64,000 bases of DNA from Gnetum montanum. Taxonomy: Eukaryota; Streptophyta; Gnetopsida; Gnetales; Gnetaceae. The notes under the pieces were generated by a model. The model ran no database searches and was not told the origin of the DNA. It saw only the letters and a list, made by a program, of their open reading frames with translations. The position numbers and the translations under genes are program-made. This document shows positions 1 through 11,885 of this stretch, one piece after another. The stretch lies in contig MNCI01004643.1 of assembly GCA_015680685.1 (NCBI GenBank), positions 369,600 through 433,599 on the forward strand, given 5' to 3'. The first letter of the stretch is position 1. Each line of letters opens with the position of its first letter.

Positions 1-2868
1 CTTCCCTTGAAGTCCTTGATCTCCACACCAATTCTCTTCTAGGCACCATTCCCGGCTCTCTCATGAATTGCACTTCTCTCACGGAGTTATATTTATATTT
101 CAATTACCTTGAAGGAACAGTGCCAGCGTCCATAGGAAGATTACACAAATTGCAAGTGCTCAATCTTGCCGTGAATTTTTTCAGAGGAAGCATTCCAAAG
201 TCCATAGCCAACCTTACTTCATTGACAGACATGAATCTGAATTTTAACCAGATGCAAGGTACTCTTCCTGCCTGGATCTCTACCTTCCCCAACTTAAAAT
301 CTCTGCAGTTATCAGTTAATAGATTATATGGTACAATACCAGACTCATGGGTAAACGCATCATCTCTTATCAAGTTAGCAATCGACCATAACTCTTTGCA
401 AGGAACCCTTCCTAATTGGCTGGGCAATCTTTCTCACCTGGAATGGCTTAACTTAGATGATAACAACTTTTTGGCAAGCAAACTCACTGGCTTTGATCAA
501 TCCATTCCCATATTAAAAGCCCTATTCTATTGTAGGCGGTTGAGATTCATAGATATGGGATACATTAATTTACAAGGAATCTTACCTTCAAACATTGGTT
601 CTCACTGGCCAAATCTTAAACAACTATTTTTAGTGGACAGTTCCATCTATGGCAGAGTTCCCTGCAGCATTGGAAACCTCTCATCACTGTATCAACTTCA
701 GTTGGGAAGAAATTTTTTAGATGGCAACATCCCTTCGCAGATGGGGAACATGACTTCTATTCAGTATATTGACCTCAGTTACAACAAATTGCAAGGCAAC
801 ATTCCAGGTCAAATGGCTCGTGCAAGCAACACTCTTGCTTACCTTTATCTCCAACACAATAATCTATCGGGCACCATTTCTTCTAGCATAGGTGAGTTGG
901 CAAATCTGCGTAACCTGAGCCTAAGTATGAACTCATTTTCTGGGAAAATTCCTGCAGAGATGGGTAAATGTTCGGTACTGGAACATTTGGATCTTTCTGT
1001 AAACAACTTATCTGGAGAAATCCCACCAGAGGTTGCCGGTTTAAAAAGCATCCAATTTGGATTTAATTTGTCCAAAAATGCTTTAACAGGAAGAGTGCCT
1101 GACAATATAGCAGGTATGCAGATGGCCCAGTATATTGATCTCTCCAACAACCATCTCTCAGGAAACATTGCCATTCACATTGTAGAATGGTTAAATGCAG
1201 TGAACCTCAATCTCTCCTCCAACAATTTCACTGGAAATTTGTCAGATAAAATCGGGTACAAATTAACACAACTTCAGAGCATGGACCTCTCCTGCAATTT
1301 TTTCACAGGAGGAGTGCCCGAGTCATTGTACAACCTTTCTTATCTATATTTTTTGAATTTCTCCTATAATAATTTTCAAGGGTACATACCATGTAACCAG
1401 GGCATATTCAAGAACCTAAGCAAATGGTCTTTCATTGGAAATCCCCTACTATGTGGTAGATGCTTTGATCTCATGCTATGCAGTGTACCAAAACATCATA
1501 CTTCTAACACGTTGAGCCTTCTCAAAATTATGTTGATAAGCATCACTTCCTTGTGTGGGGTTCTTCTTCTCATTCTTTCCACCTGGTTCTTGTTGAGAAA
1601 ATGGAACAGTTCCGAATCAAGCTCTTTTCTAGTTAGTAAGCTCAAGAATCCATTCATGAAATTATCAATGGCAGAATTAGAGAGAGCCACCCAATGTTTC
1701 AGTGCAGCTAACTTAATTGGCCAAGGAAGGTATGGGAAGGTTTACTTCGCGACGTTAAGCCTGGGTCAGAAAGCAGCCATTAAGGTATTCTGGTCATTAA
1801 ATGAAAACAGAGCTGAAACCAGTTTCAGGAAGGAATGTCAGACACTGGGAAAGTTGCGCCATAGGAACCTTATCCAGATTATAACTGTGGTTTATTCTGG
1901 TGATATCAGAGCCATAGTCATGCCATACATGAGCAACGGTTCTCTTCATTCCCTTCTTCATACAAAATATGAAGGACAATTCAGATCCTTATGTTTGCAA
2001 ATGAGGCTACACATACTGAAAGAGTTGGCTGGAGCTCTCAGTTATCTTCATCATGATTGCAACCCCCAAGTAATTCACTGTGATGTCAAGCCACATAATG
2101 TGTTGTTGGACGAAGACATGACAGTAAAGCTCTCTGATTTTGGCATAGCCCATGTCGTGTCACAGCGGCAGTAGCATCAGCATCTTCTTCATCGTATGCA
2201 ATCAAAGGCACTGTAGGATATGTTGCTCCGGGTATATATATTTTAAAGTTTAAATTAATGCTTTACCTATGTCTTTGTATTTTTAATTTCCATGGTTATT
2301 TACCATTTACCTTTTATCATATATCATCCTAATACTGCTTCTTCTTGAGGTAGAGTACGGGATTGGAGGAGATGTGTCCATTAAAGGAGATGTCTATAGC
2401 TTTGGAGTGATAACCTTAGAAATCATGACAAGAGCAGGGCCCACAGATGAGATGTTTGGACCTCATCTCACTTTAACAGATTGGGTATCTACTGTGTTCC
2501 AGACAAACATAGAAGAAGAAAAAACAGAGAGAATTAAACAGATCTTAACAAGAGGAGATCATAGTGGTGGAGGGACTGAAATCCAGAAAGAAAAAAATTT
2601 GGAGGCTATTGAAGGTATATTGAGGGTAGGCCTGATTTGCACAAGCAGAGATGTTGTATTGAGGCCATCCATGAAAGAAGTGGAGTCGGTTCTATCAATG
2701 ATATATGATTCATACACATCCTTGTCACCCACAATTGATATTGAGAATCGATTGGGACTTCCCTGCAATAATCTAGATGAGGTAGTAAGGAAAGTGGAAA
2801 CACAGCCACCACTAAATAAATATGGGAAAGTAGAAATACAAGAGGTATCATGCAGCTCAACCTCCTAA
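1..2868 (+). CDS. LRR receptor-like kinase, subfamily XII-like, non-RD (5' partial, one frameshift)
   Basis: The reading frame is open from the window's first bases, so the signal peptide and first repeats lie outside. I count 19 leucine-rich repeats of about 24 residues with N-x-L-x-G-x-I/V-P cores, then a Cys-containing cap, a transmembrane helix (about 1513-1590) and a Ser/Thr kinase. The Gly-rich loop GQGRYGKV, the AIK lysine, HCDVKPHN and DFG are present. HCD in place of HRD makes it a non-RD kinase, as in the FLS2/EFR/XA21 group of plasma-membrane immune receptors, so a role in sensing microbial or self ligands is likely by family. The frame at 63-2174 ends in TAG just after DFG. The next residues, leading to GTVGYVAP, are in another frame from about 2165, so one base has been lost or two gained near 2163-2168. 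Exon 2 (2354-2868) restores APEYG across the splice and ends the kinase normally. No short intron explains the shift. It is either a young pseudogene or a sequence error; everything else is intact. Confidence 0.88.
2232..2353 (+). other. Intron in the kinase domain of the LRR receptor kinase
   Basis: The 122-bp AT-rich intron has donor GGTATATA and acceptor GAGGTAG. Splicing joins a lone G after the Pro codon to AG-TAC, giving an unbroken APEYG motif. An intron within the kinase region is usual for LRR-XII receptors. Confidence 0.85.
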
Positions 2869-3210
2869 TGGTTTTTCTTTTGCTTTGCTTGCATCTTTGA
2901 CAACAAAATTTCACATCTTGTTACAATAGATTGTATCGCGTTATCAGTCTGTAAGAATGTCTTTAAGTCAGTTCATTAAAACTTGAAAGCTTTACAATGT
3001 TCTGGACCTTTCAAGAATTGTAAACATGGTTCAAGAAAAGACAAATCCATGAAAGAATTTGTTTTAGCTGGTTTTCTTTTTAGGCTTTAACTGATTTGTA
3101 CGTTTAGCCAGATACAATGGTAGCATTACCGGATGCTAAGATGTGCTTCTGAATTCTCGCTGCAACTACATAGGCAACATTTTCCATGTATTTAAGATCT
3201 TGTTAGATTT

Positions 3211-3258
3211 CACTTTGAATATAGGTGGATGCATCACTTTGAATATAGGTGGATGCAT
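3211..3258. repeat. Tandem duplication, 24 bp x 2
   Basis: Two identical adjacent 24-base units start with CACTTTGAATATAGG. A perfect match suggests recent slippage. Confidence 0.9.
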
Positions 3259-3330
3259 CAATTACACTTGGCTAGTGACTTTATCAAGAGTATATAATGT
3301 TTTTTGACATTTTGATTTGCAAAGGCTTTT

Positions 3331-3420
3331 GAAGATAGGTTTGAATTCATAATTAAAGGCATGTTGATTATTCCTGAAGATAGGTTTGAATTCGTAATTA
3401 AAGGCATGTTGATTATTCCT
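3331..3420. repeat. Tandem duplication, 45 bp x 2
   Basis: Two adjacent 45-base units start with GAAGATAGGTTTGAATTC and differ at one base (CATAATT versus CGTAATT). Confidence 0.9.
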
Positions 3421-3920
3421 GAAAGCCTGTTTCTTTCTTTGATGCTCCCAATTGGTTATTATTTACTTCACCGTACCCAAACTCTTACCAGAAGAAACAT
3501 GATGGCCAGAACTAATCCATGAGAGAAACCGAAAGTAAACAGAGGTTACTAAAATCAGAGAATGTGAATACAGAATGAATGATTGTAGTTTAACTTTTGC
3601 AAACAGGGCATAAAATAAAATAATGATTGTAAGCAGTTAATTTTTGAGAAATGATAACATCATTGATTATTCCCGTAGGGTCTTCCCATGCTACTCAACA
3701 ACGATAAAACCACAGCATCCCCAATGCTAATAATATAATATACCAGCATTGCTACATAGTTCAAGCATTATCTCTCTGAAGTCTATAACTTGTAATTAAT
3801 ATGTACATTGTGAGATGCAGAGATTGTACGCGGGTAATAAATGAACAAAGAACATAAACAATATCTTGGAAAAATCAAGAAAACCTTCCAAGAAACCAAC
3901 TTTTAAACCATTAGCAATAC

Positions 3921-4250
3921 AGCTACAAAACACTAGTTCAGAGAGAAAATTACAAAGCTAAGCTCAAAAAAGAGAAATAATGAGAAAGTAGAAAGCACAA
4001 TAGGATGGATGCAAAACACTCTAGAAAATAGACACACTAGCTTTTGCACGTTCTTGTGCACATATTTATAATGTAGGGTGAACATTCACAAGAAATGTTA
4101 ATTGAATGTGAATGGGGTATTAATCATATAAAAAGGATGAAGAAAAACAACCATTTACATAGATTTCTTTGTAGATACATATAGTTAAATAATAAATATT
4201 GTAGTACATTATAAACTCAACGTATTGTATTTAAGCTCATGTGAGCCATG
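3921..4250. repeat. Dispersed direct repeat, copy A
   Basis: Similar in the same orientation to 14620-15000. Shared blocks include AGAGAAAATTACA, GAAAGCACAAT, TTCTAGAAAATA, TATTTATAATGTA and AGTTAAATAATAAAT. Divergence is high, with small indels. The pair brackets the two pararetroviral copies. It could be an LTR pair of a decayed copia-like element or an unrelated dispersed repeat; I could not find a PBS or element ends. Confidence 0.6.
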
Positions 4251-5487
4251 TATTCTCGCTTACTTAATTCTCTCTCTTGAATTTCAACCCCACAAAATAC
4301 CAAATCATCCATATCATATAAAGTAAAATCAAAATGTTTGTAATAGCATGTGGTCTCAAAAGTCCATGATTTATATAGCTAGCCATCAAGAAATATTTAT
4401 TTATTTTATAAAACCAACTCTTCGAACCTATTTTAAAACATAGAGAGCTTTTGTAAGTTTACATATCTTTCTTTCTTCTTCTTTGATGATAAAACCAAAC
4501 TTTCTCTTCTAAATATTGACATTTGTTTAATAAAGCTTAATGCCATAAGGTACAACAAATTCTCCCTCTTGAAGGGAAAGCTATGGTAAACTAGTTCTAA
4601 GGTATCACCTTCAATGGCACCAACTGCATAGCAGTTCGTCATAACATTTCCATGTAATGCTACTATATCTTAATATGTTTAGTCTATGAATAGAAATGAG
4701 ATTCTTAGATACACTTTGGTTATTATAGCCAATTTTTACAATCTTTTTATTAAACCTAAGTGTAACTGGTTACTTCAATAAGTAGCTAAGTTCACAATAA
4801 CATATTCTACTTTAGTAGTAGTCTAAGTGTTGCAAGGTTGTAGTTGGCTTTTTCTATAAGAACACTATCAAAGAAATTTAAGCATATACATCTTCATCTC
4901 AATCAACATCCACATAGCCAAGTAGAAAGATATAATCACTTTGATAATAAATACCAAAGTTCACATTACCAAAAAGATACCAAAAACTCATTTCATAGCA
5001 AGCTACCAACTATTACATCAAATTGCTAAAAGTATTAACATACAAAATTTTCACTATAACCACTTTTTTTTTTTTTTTTGGACATTGTTCAACTCAAAGT
5101 TTCATTCTCTAGTATGTACTCTCCATCTTATTTGCTAAGGAGAATCTCCTTAGCAAAGGAAGAATGACCCTCTAAAGAATTTCTATTCAAATCAATAAAT
5201 ACAACATAGATCTTTTCAAGAGTTTCATTCTTAAATTGGATTTTTACTTTTCCATACAGTTCTTCCTAACTTGGACCAAAATCAACGCATCAAAAAACTC
5301 TCTCAATGTTATGATCTCTAAGACACTTTGTCCAAAATATTCCTCTTAACAAGGAGGAGGAACTACGTTTTGATATATATCATATTTTAGAAATTTTAGA
5401 AACATTACACAAAAGAGAAAAATTGAAGAGAATTCTACCACTCCTTAATTTTCTATCAAGGGCCTCCCAATTTCATTACTTGATAAA
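4251..5487. other. Non-coding AT-rich stretch
   Basis: No recognisable gene. It contains a T-run of 16 (5064-5079) and a near-perfect hairpin (5131-5157). Short open frames here match no family I know and look incidental. Confidence 0.5.
5131..5157. repeat. Perfect inverted repeat, 13-bp arms
   Basis: TTTGCTAAGGAGA and its exact reverse complement are separated by one base, so the segment can extrude as a tight hairpin. No gene or element end abuts it. Confidence 0.85.
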
Positions 5488-5904
5488 TGCACAAAGGAAG
5501 AAGATGCAAAGGAATAAGAGGACAAATCTCCTAAGAGTCAAGCAAGTTCTGAAAAGGATGCACAACATAAGGTTGAAAATATTGTTGAACTTGAAGATAA
5601 TGGCTATCAAACTAGACTAATGATGGCAAGAAGATCAAATCCACCTTAGAGACAATATCAGCAATTATGAGCCTTCTCAGCATTTCAGCAATGGCCAACA
5701 ACAATAGTTCCTGTTATAGACATCGACTACTTACCCCCAAAAGAAGTGTTGCATGTTATCTGATTATGGATAGATTAGTTGCGAACGGAAATGACAGTAT
5801 TGCAATTGGATGAAAGAATAATTATTTAAGTAGCATTTACTAGAGCTGTTGGAAAAATTTGTCATTGGTGGGAAAGTTCAACGCTTGAATAATAGGAGCA
5901 AATA

Positions 5905-6780
5905 TTGCAACAAGGATTACAAGATGTATTTGTAGCCCTAGTAACTGAATTCATTGTTGATTTGTCCGCCAATCTGCGACTAATAGATAAATTGTTCTTA
6001 AGTCAAAAGAAGTTTACCAATCTGAAATACTTTGAGCAATTCAATGTTGAATATAGTAAAGAAGTTTACAGGTTAGCATTGCATCGAGACCCTATGATTT
6101 CCTTCCTATATTTAGGAAGTCTTCTAGCTAAGCTTGGGCATATGGTACTTCACAAAGCCATTGAAAAGAATATGGACCTATCTCTCACCTATTTTGCTAA
6201 TATCATCCATATGGCCAGACAAGAGCTTCAGTTTGCATGCTACAATGTGAGTTTAATAAAATTGCTTCCATCAACAAAAGTTTGTGCTAATTTAGATGGA
6301 GGAGATGTTTTTGGTAGATCGCCCAGAAGACTAGGAAGAAGGAAGATGACAAAGGCAACCAATATTTGGAGATATCCAAGATTCACAAGACAAAGATGGT
6401 ATAGGGGTTCAAAACCACGACGAACAAGGAGGATGACCATGTTTTCCAAAAAAAGAAGATATCTTGTCAATCGCAAAAAGGTATGCTATTATCACTGTAA
6501 GCAATTTGGACATTATGCTCATGAATGCCCACAGCAAAAGTCAAATCCAAGGATCAAAGCATTCTTCAACAATTATTTAGAAAAATGGGAACCAATTGAT
6601 GAACCAGAGCAAGAAGAACCAACTGAGCAGATTTACCAAATTCAATTACTCTTTGATGATGATTCGAAAAGTGAAGGGAAATCCAAAGAAGAAGTACAAT
6701 CAAATCCAGAAGAAGATAAAAATGATCAAGATGAAAATTCAGATTGGGATAACATAGATTTAGCTAAAGACTGGATATAA
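5905..6780 (+). pseudogene. Caulimovirid coat-protein (capsid/nucleocapsid) region
   Basis: The longest open stretch of the viral relic is 291 codons. A helical core comes first, then a strongly basic Arg/Lys segment (about codons 145-190) suited to nucleic-acid binding, then a Cys-His knuckle at 6484-6528, then a long acidic Glu/Asp tail. This matches the layout of caulimovirid coat proteins, which package the viral DNA. The knuckle reads C-x3-C-x4-H-x4-C, one residue more than the usual C-x2-C, so a codon has probably been inserted. Similarity to the - copy extends upstream to about 5488, so the open frame is only part of the original domain. The upstream frame is broken by stops. Confidence 0.7.
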
Positions 6781-7644
6781 CAACTCTCAATAGACGACTA
6801 TGCCAAAATTGATACTTGGTTGAATGATTAGGAAATGTATTCTGCATTAGAAGGCGACATTGAACAGTTAACACAACATATGTCCTAGAAATCTCTAGAA
6901 GATCGAGATGATGACCTACATTACAGAGAAGAATTATCAGTTGTACCTAGCGCATCTCAGTCAAGCACAAAGCCAACAACAATCCTTCAAAAGGTACCCC
7001 CAAAATTCTTGATTACACCATATGAAAAGAGATTTCCTGTTGTTGCAAAACTGGAAAAAGCTCAAAGTTTATCAAAACCTACCATTCGAGTTGAACAACA
7101 ACATCAAATCAAGCATCTTATGTCTTTTCATAGTGTAATCATCATACCAATCAGGTTGGCAGTTAATGGTAAGAAGAACTAGAAGAAATATCAAGCTTTT
7201 GTTGACACTAGAGCAACCTTGAATTTCTACCACAAAGATGTGCTTAAGAACTAGGTGTCTCATCCAAACCAGGTAAAGCTCGATACCATAAATGTAGTAA
7301 GAAGTCTAACTCATTTTGCATTCAATATTCCCATCCAGTTAGGGAATGTTTATATTGGGAAGAAAAATTTTGTCCAAATTTCTTATACTGGTTTTGATGT
7401 GGGCCTTGGAGCATATTTCATGGATGCACTCTCTCCATATATAATTGGGCTAGATTTGCTTATATGTTCCAATCCTAACGATGAATCTGGTCAAAAAATA
7501 GCAATTTCCAGGATTTCACCAAAGTTGCACAAAAACAAACATCAACAGATCAGAAGTGTCTTCACGTCTGCCAATCCATCAATTTTAGAAACTATTACTC
7601 AACATCAGATAAAATATATTACTAAAGAAAAATACAGACATTAG
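6781..7644 (+). pseudogene. Caulimovirid aspartic protease region
   Basis: Follows the coat-protein tail in the same sense and is interrupted by several TAG codons. The pepsin-like active-site loop is at 7201-7215, but the family's D-T/S-G triad reads D-T-R, which should abolish activity. A second conserved block, ending in a GLDLLICSN motif, lies near 7440-7475 and matches the protease fold's C-terminal part. In the virus this enzyme would process the polyprotein. The - copy retains the same domain with a different lesion. Confidence 0.68.
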
Positions 7645-8640
7645 TAAAAATTGATGAAAGCTTGTATTCAAGGCCTTGATGAACAAGAAACATCTTTACT
7701 TATGCAAGTGCAAGAAGTATTATCATGTTGTTGTGAAGATCCTCTGCAATTCTGGGACAAAGACAGTTCATAAGCCTTCATTCCTACAGGGCATAACATT
7801 CCAGTACAAAGTAAGGCAATAGTCCTCAATTCAATAGATACATAAGAGCTACAATTACATGTAGAGGAGTTTCAGAAAAAGGGATTGATCAAAGAATCTC
7901 AATCAAATTATGCCTGCTCAAGTTTCATTATCCACAACCATGCGAAAATAAAAAGAGGAAAGCCTAGAATGGTTATCAATTATATTCCACTTAATGCAGT
8001 AACCATTGAGATAAAATGACCATTACCAAATAGAGATGCATTGATCCAAAAGGTAGTAGGAAAAAAGATCTTTAGCAAATTTGATTATAAGAGCAGGTAT
8101 CATCAAATAAAAATCGCTTAGCAAGATATTCATAAAATAGCATTCAACACATTGCAAGGATTATATAAGTGGCTTGTTATGCCATTTGAATTGAAGAATG
8201 CCCTATCACAATTTCAAAGAAGAATGGATGCTATTTTTGAAAAAGTTTTTAATTTTATTGCAAATTATATAGATGATTTCCTGATCTACTCCAATTCAGT
8301 ATCAGAACATGTTGAACATTTGAAGGCATTTTCTCATCTGTGTAAGCAACATGGAATAGGGTTATCTGAAGATCCAAAGAAGTTTCAAATAGGAAGAAGA
8401 GAAATTGAATTTCTTGGAGTAACATTGAAAGATGAAAAAATTCATATGCAACCACATGTTTTACAAAAGATCTCATTGTTTCTAGATCAGCTACAAAACA
8501 AAGAACAATGTTTAAGATTTCTTAGATGTCTTAATTATGTGGCCAAACATACCAGTAAGCTGTCAAACAAAGCCACTCAGATTCGAAGATGCAAAAATCA
8601 AAACTCCATTTTAGTGGACACATCAAGCTACCAAGCAAGT
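7645..8640 (+). pseudogene. Caulimovirid reverse transcriptase region
   Basis: The RT fingers and palm are readable with stops. Weak KGLIKES and PRMVINY motifs lie at about 7880-7985, and the catalytic YIDD box is at 8266-8277 within a cleaner frame (8152-8724). Downstream, FLGVTL and the connection segment near 8490-8570 resemble caulimovirids more than LTR elements. The role would be synthesis of viral DNA from pregenomic RNA. At least three in-frame stops lie upstream of the YIDD box. Confidence 0.7.
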
Positions 8641-8647
8641 TCAATAG

Positions 8648-9095
8648 TTGAAGAAAGAATGTCAAAATCTTCCTCCATTATCTCCCAACCTACATGGACC
8701 ATTTATTCTAAATATAGATGCTAGTTATGATGCATGGGCCACTGTGTTGCTTAGAACAAGAAAGAAGAGAGAAGAAGAAGAAATTTGTGCCTATGCTTCC
8801 GGAGCATTCCAAAAGAATGAGCCAAATTATTGGCCTTCCGAAAAAGAGATTCTTGCAATAATCAAGGGAATAGAAAATTTTCACATCTATCTGGTTGAAA
8901 AATCGTTCATTCTATGAATAAATTCAAAAAATTTGGCGTCACTATTAAAAAGGAAGATTTAGCCATCATCAAAATTGTAAAGATTTACTTGGTGGCAATT
9001 TCTCTTAGCCCAATATGAGTTTACTATTAAAAGAATTCTTGGAGCAATAAATCATTTACCAGATGCATTAACCAAAAAATTAAAAATGCAGTAAG
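8648..9095 (+). pseudogene. Caulimovirid RNase H region
   Basis: A frame change separates this from the RT. An ILNIDAS start, a SEKEILAI helix and a final H-LPDALTK motif (about 9050-9075) mark an RNase H domain, which degrades RNA in the RNA-DNA hybrid. A stop after 8917 splits it. Beyond it, 9096-9450 is partly open but unassigned and may be the polyprotein's C-terminus. Confidence 0.6.
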
Positions 9096-9450
9096 CAAAG
9101 ATGATGTAGCTAACACATTCAGAAGAAAGTTCTCCAGAAGGTAGATACTCTCAAAATCCAATGCAGGATAATGAAGATTGGCGATTGTCGTTCTTGGCCT
9201 GTTCAAACATTGGAAGATAGAGTAAAATGGTGTAGAAGGATTCATAGGATGTTTCCTCAAGAATCTACCATGAGCATATCCAAACATTATGCTACACTAG
9301 ATTTCTATGTGAATATAGCAGGAAGAATATATTGCATAGTAAATAATTTAAAATGGAGTCGGTTGGAACCTAAGATACTTCAACACTTATCATTAATGGA
9401 AGTTCTAAACAACATCCTACTAATTCGAAGACCATTATTTATTAATTAGT

Positions 9451-10435
9451 CAGCCAGAAACTTCTTCCAAGAGCTTCTTCAGAGCAATGAATGAGAAAAC
9501 AAGCTTTGCAAATCTTTTCAACGAATCAACCTATACCAGGAAGTCACATGGTACGTCATCAAAATCTCCATTAAATATTCTCAAAAATCTTTTAAAGCTA
9601 ATTAAAAACTACACAGACTACACATGAACACATGGCAATATCTACTCTATCCATAAAGAAATATTAAAGCGATGAGCGGATAACGATAAGACGTCAACAG
9701 CTGAAGATAAGGATCTAGTTACCTGGCGTGCAAGTCACGCAAATAGAGTCAGTCTATCCTAAATATATCCATGTATCCCCTCTTGTAGAAAGCAAGAAAG
9801 AAGCATTCACGAGTCATGCATTGGGTTGTCTACTCCTCAAGCTAGTAGTCTTAATCTGTTACGAAGGCCTTCTATGGTTGGAGCTCAATCTCTTGGATGA
9901 GTCACAATCAGAGTCTGAGTCAAAATTAGAATTCTGATTATGCCTGATAAAGTGTGTATTTCTGGTATGATTTCTTTAGCCATCTTCTTAATTCTTGCTA
10001 TTTGGATGATGGTCAGAGTCATTACTATGTGAATCTACTTGGTTTGTTAGCAGTTTATTTCAATAGGTCTTGTTGATGTCCTGAGATCTATTATGTACCA
10101 GCCGGAAGCTGTGTCTATGTAGAAGTTGAAGCAATAAAGGCTTGGTTAAGAAGGTTTATCCTTTAATTCTATCTTTCTCCTCTATTTAACACGCCATGAA
10201 GAAAGAATGACAGCACGAGGTGTGAGTTGAGAAATGATTGCTATGCAAGGCAGCTTGCCAAGTTTCTATTGTGTTGCTTCTACATATTCATTGTCTTTTT
10301 CATCTGAGTGCACCATGATGTCATGAGAATTCCATGATGATTTGAAAAAAGTGCTATAGATTTTGGAGATTCATGAAGTATCTCACCCAACAACAACAAT
10401 GGTATCTCCAAAATACCATGGATTTGAAGAATCTT
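9451..10435. other. Spacer between the two viral copies; possible viral intergenic region
   Basis: No coding domain is seen. Features that would suit a pararetroviral promoter and leader are two CGTCA (TGACG on the other strand) sites at 9554 and 9692, a TATA-like AAATATAT at 9761, and AATAAA at 10133. Downstream of RNase H is where a caulimovirid intergenic region should lie. I found no tRNA-Met primer-binding site, so this is only a suggestion. Confidence 0.35.
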
Positions 10436-10870
10436 TACTATATTCAGCACTGAACTACTCAAAGTATTTTAGATTGGTAAGCTTCTTTTGAATCAAAAGC
10501 ACTTTATCTATTAATCGCAGATTGACAAAAAAATCAATAGTGAATTCAGTTACTAGGGCTACAAATACACCTTGTAATCCTTGTTGCAATATTTGCTCCT
10601 CTTGTTCAAGCATTGAACTTTCCCACCAATAATAGATTTTTCCGATAGCTCTGGTAAATGCTCCCAAAATAATTGTTCTTTCATCCAATTGTAATACTAT
10701 CATTGTCGTTCGCAATTCATCTATCCATAATCGAATAGCATGCAACACTTCTTTTAGGGATAAGTAGTTGATGTCTATAACAGGAATTATTGTTGTTGGT
10801 CATTGTTGAAATGCTAAGAAGGCTGGCAGTTGTTGATACTGTCTCCAAGGTGGATTTGATCTTCTTGCCA
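10436..10870 (-). pseudogene. Caulimovirid coat-protein head (minus copy)
   Basis: Aligns with about 5630-6070 of the + copy, including a shared VFVALVTEF block and the NLKYFE end. Here the stretch 10748-10455 is open, whereas the + copy has stops in the corresponding upstream part. Similarity ends at about 10436, next to unrelated sequence. Confidence 0.65.
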
Positions 10871-11722
10871 TCATTAGTTTAGTTTGACAGCCATGATCTT
10901 AAAGTTCAGCAATATGTTCAACCTTATGTTGTGCTTCCTTTTCAGAACTTGCTTGAATCTTAGGAGATTTTTCCTCTTCTTCTTCATGCCTTTCCTTTGT
11001 TGGACACTTTCCTGCCTTTTCTTTTCTCAATCTCTAGATTTTTTTTAGCAATTTTTCTGCTGGACCTTGTTGTTGTACTGATGGCTTTTATGGAGGCTTT
11101 GTTGTAATTGGTGGTAACTTTATTTATTTGTCTAATGTATAGGCTTCCTTTAGGAATTCTGCAATCCTCTTTTTCTTTTGTAATTGTTGATCCTCCTTTG
11201 CTTGTTGTCGTTGTTTGACAACATCATCATATGCTCTACGATGCTACTCCATTTCAGTTACTTTTGTTTGGACATCACTAACTAGTGAGTAAATATTAGT
11301 TATATCTCCTTCCAATAAATTCCAATTTTGACTAGCATAGGAGGTCTAATTCATCAGATAATTCAACTATTTTACCTCATCTTTTTGCTGATTTGGAGAA
11401 TCAATTGAATGTTCGATAAGAAAACTGCAATCTACCCTTGTTGCTAGTGGATCATCTTCTGATGACGTTGTATAATAGGAGGCTCTTGGTGGCCATTTTC
11501 CTCCATAAATTAGTAATTTTCCTAACACCATTTTGCTAGCCTGTAGCATGAATGACGTACCTCTAGTGTCATAATTTGGTGATTCTTCCTTGGTTGAAGT
11601 AGATGCTTCTTCTTTAAACTTGGTTGACGATAGGATTGGTGGAATTGCTTCCATAGTAATTGTTGTTGAACGATTGAACTATTGAAGTAGATACCGACTC
11701 CACTTAGGGGTTCGCTTTTCAT
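10871..11722 (-). pseudogene. Polyprotein linker with Gln/Lys/Glu-rich coiled coil
   Basis: Between the movement protein and the coat protein the minus strand reads a Ser/Thr-rich part (open at 11654-11367), then a heptad-like Gln/Lys/Glu-rich stretch (about 11290-10950) with several stops. The last part also aligns with 5488-5630 of the + copy. Coiled-coil segments upstream of the coat protein occur in caulimovirids, where they can serve virion-associated functions. The assignment here rests on position and composition only. Confidence 0.45.
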
Positions 11723-11885
11723 AGGTTGTGAATTCCTGGTCTTTTAGCAATGACTAAATTTGTGAAAAACCTTGAACATATCCTAGTACTGAAATACTTC
11801 TACCACATGCTAACAGATGTTAACTTCCTTGTGAAAATTGTAGTCCCCATTTGAGCTTATGATTCATTAAAATAGTATTTCATAA

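Larger units (their letters stand above)
2869..3920. other. 3' flank of the receptor kinase gene, no gene seen
   Basis: This is AT-rich sequence downstream of the stop codon. Apart from two short tandem duplications, listed separately, I see no coding region, RNA gene or mobile-element end. Confidence 0.6.
5488..9450 (+). mobile_element. Endogenous caulimovirid, + copy (CP-PR-RT-RNase H)
   Basis: This is a decayed copy of a plant pararetrovirus polyprotein gene. Domain order is coat protein with zinc knuckle, aspartic protease, RT and RNase H, with no integrase and no LTRs. That order, the GHYA-x-ECP knuckle and the connection region after the RT favour Caulimoviridae over Ty3/gypsy. The left boundary is where similarity to the - copy begins; the right boundary is approximate. 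Stops and frameshifts occur in every domain, so it cannot encode a functional polyprotein. Single-polyprotein genomes of this kind are known as endogenous viruses in seed plants; the exact genus is not assigned. Confidence 0.72.

Noticed and set aside
4433-4642. Minus-strand frame that might be a copia-type relic
   Set aside because: I could not match it to integrase, RT or RNase H motifs, and its neighbours show none.
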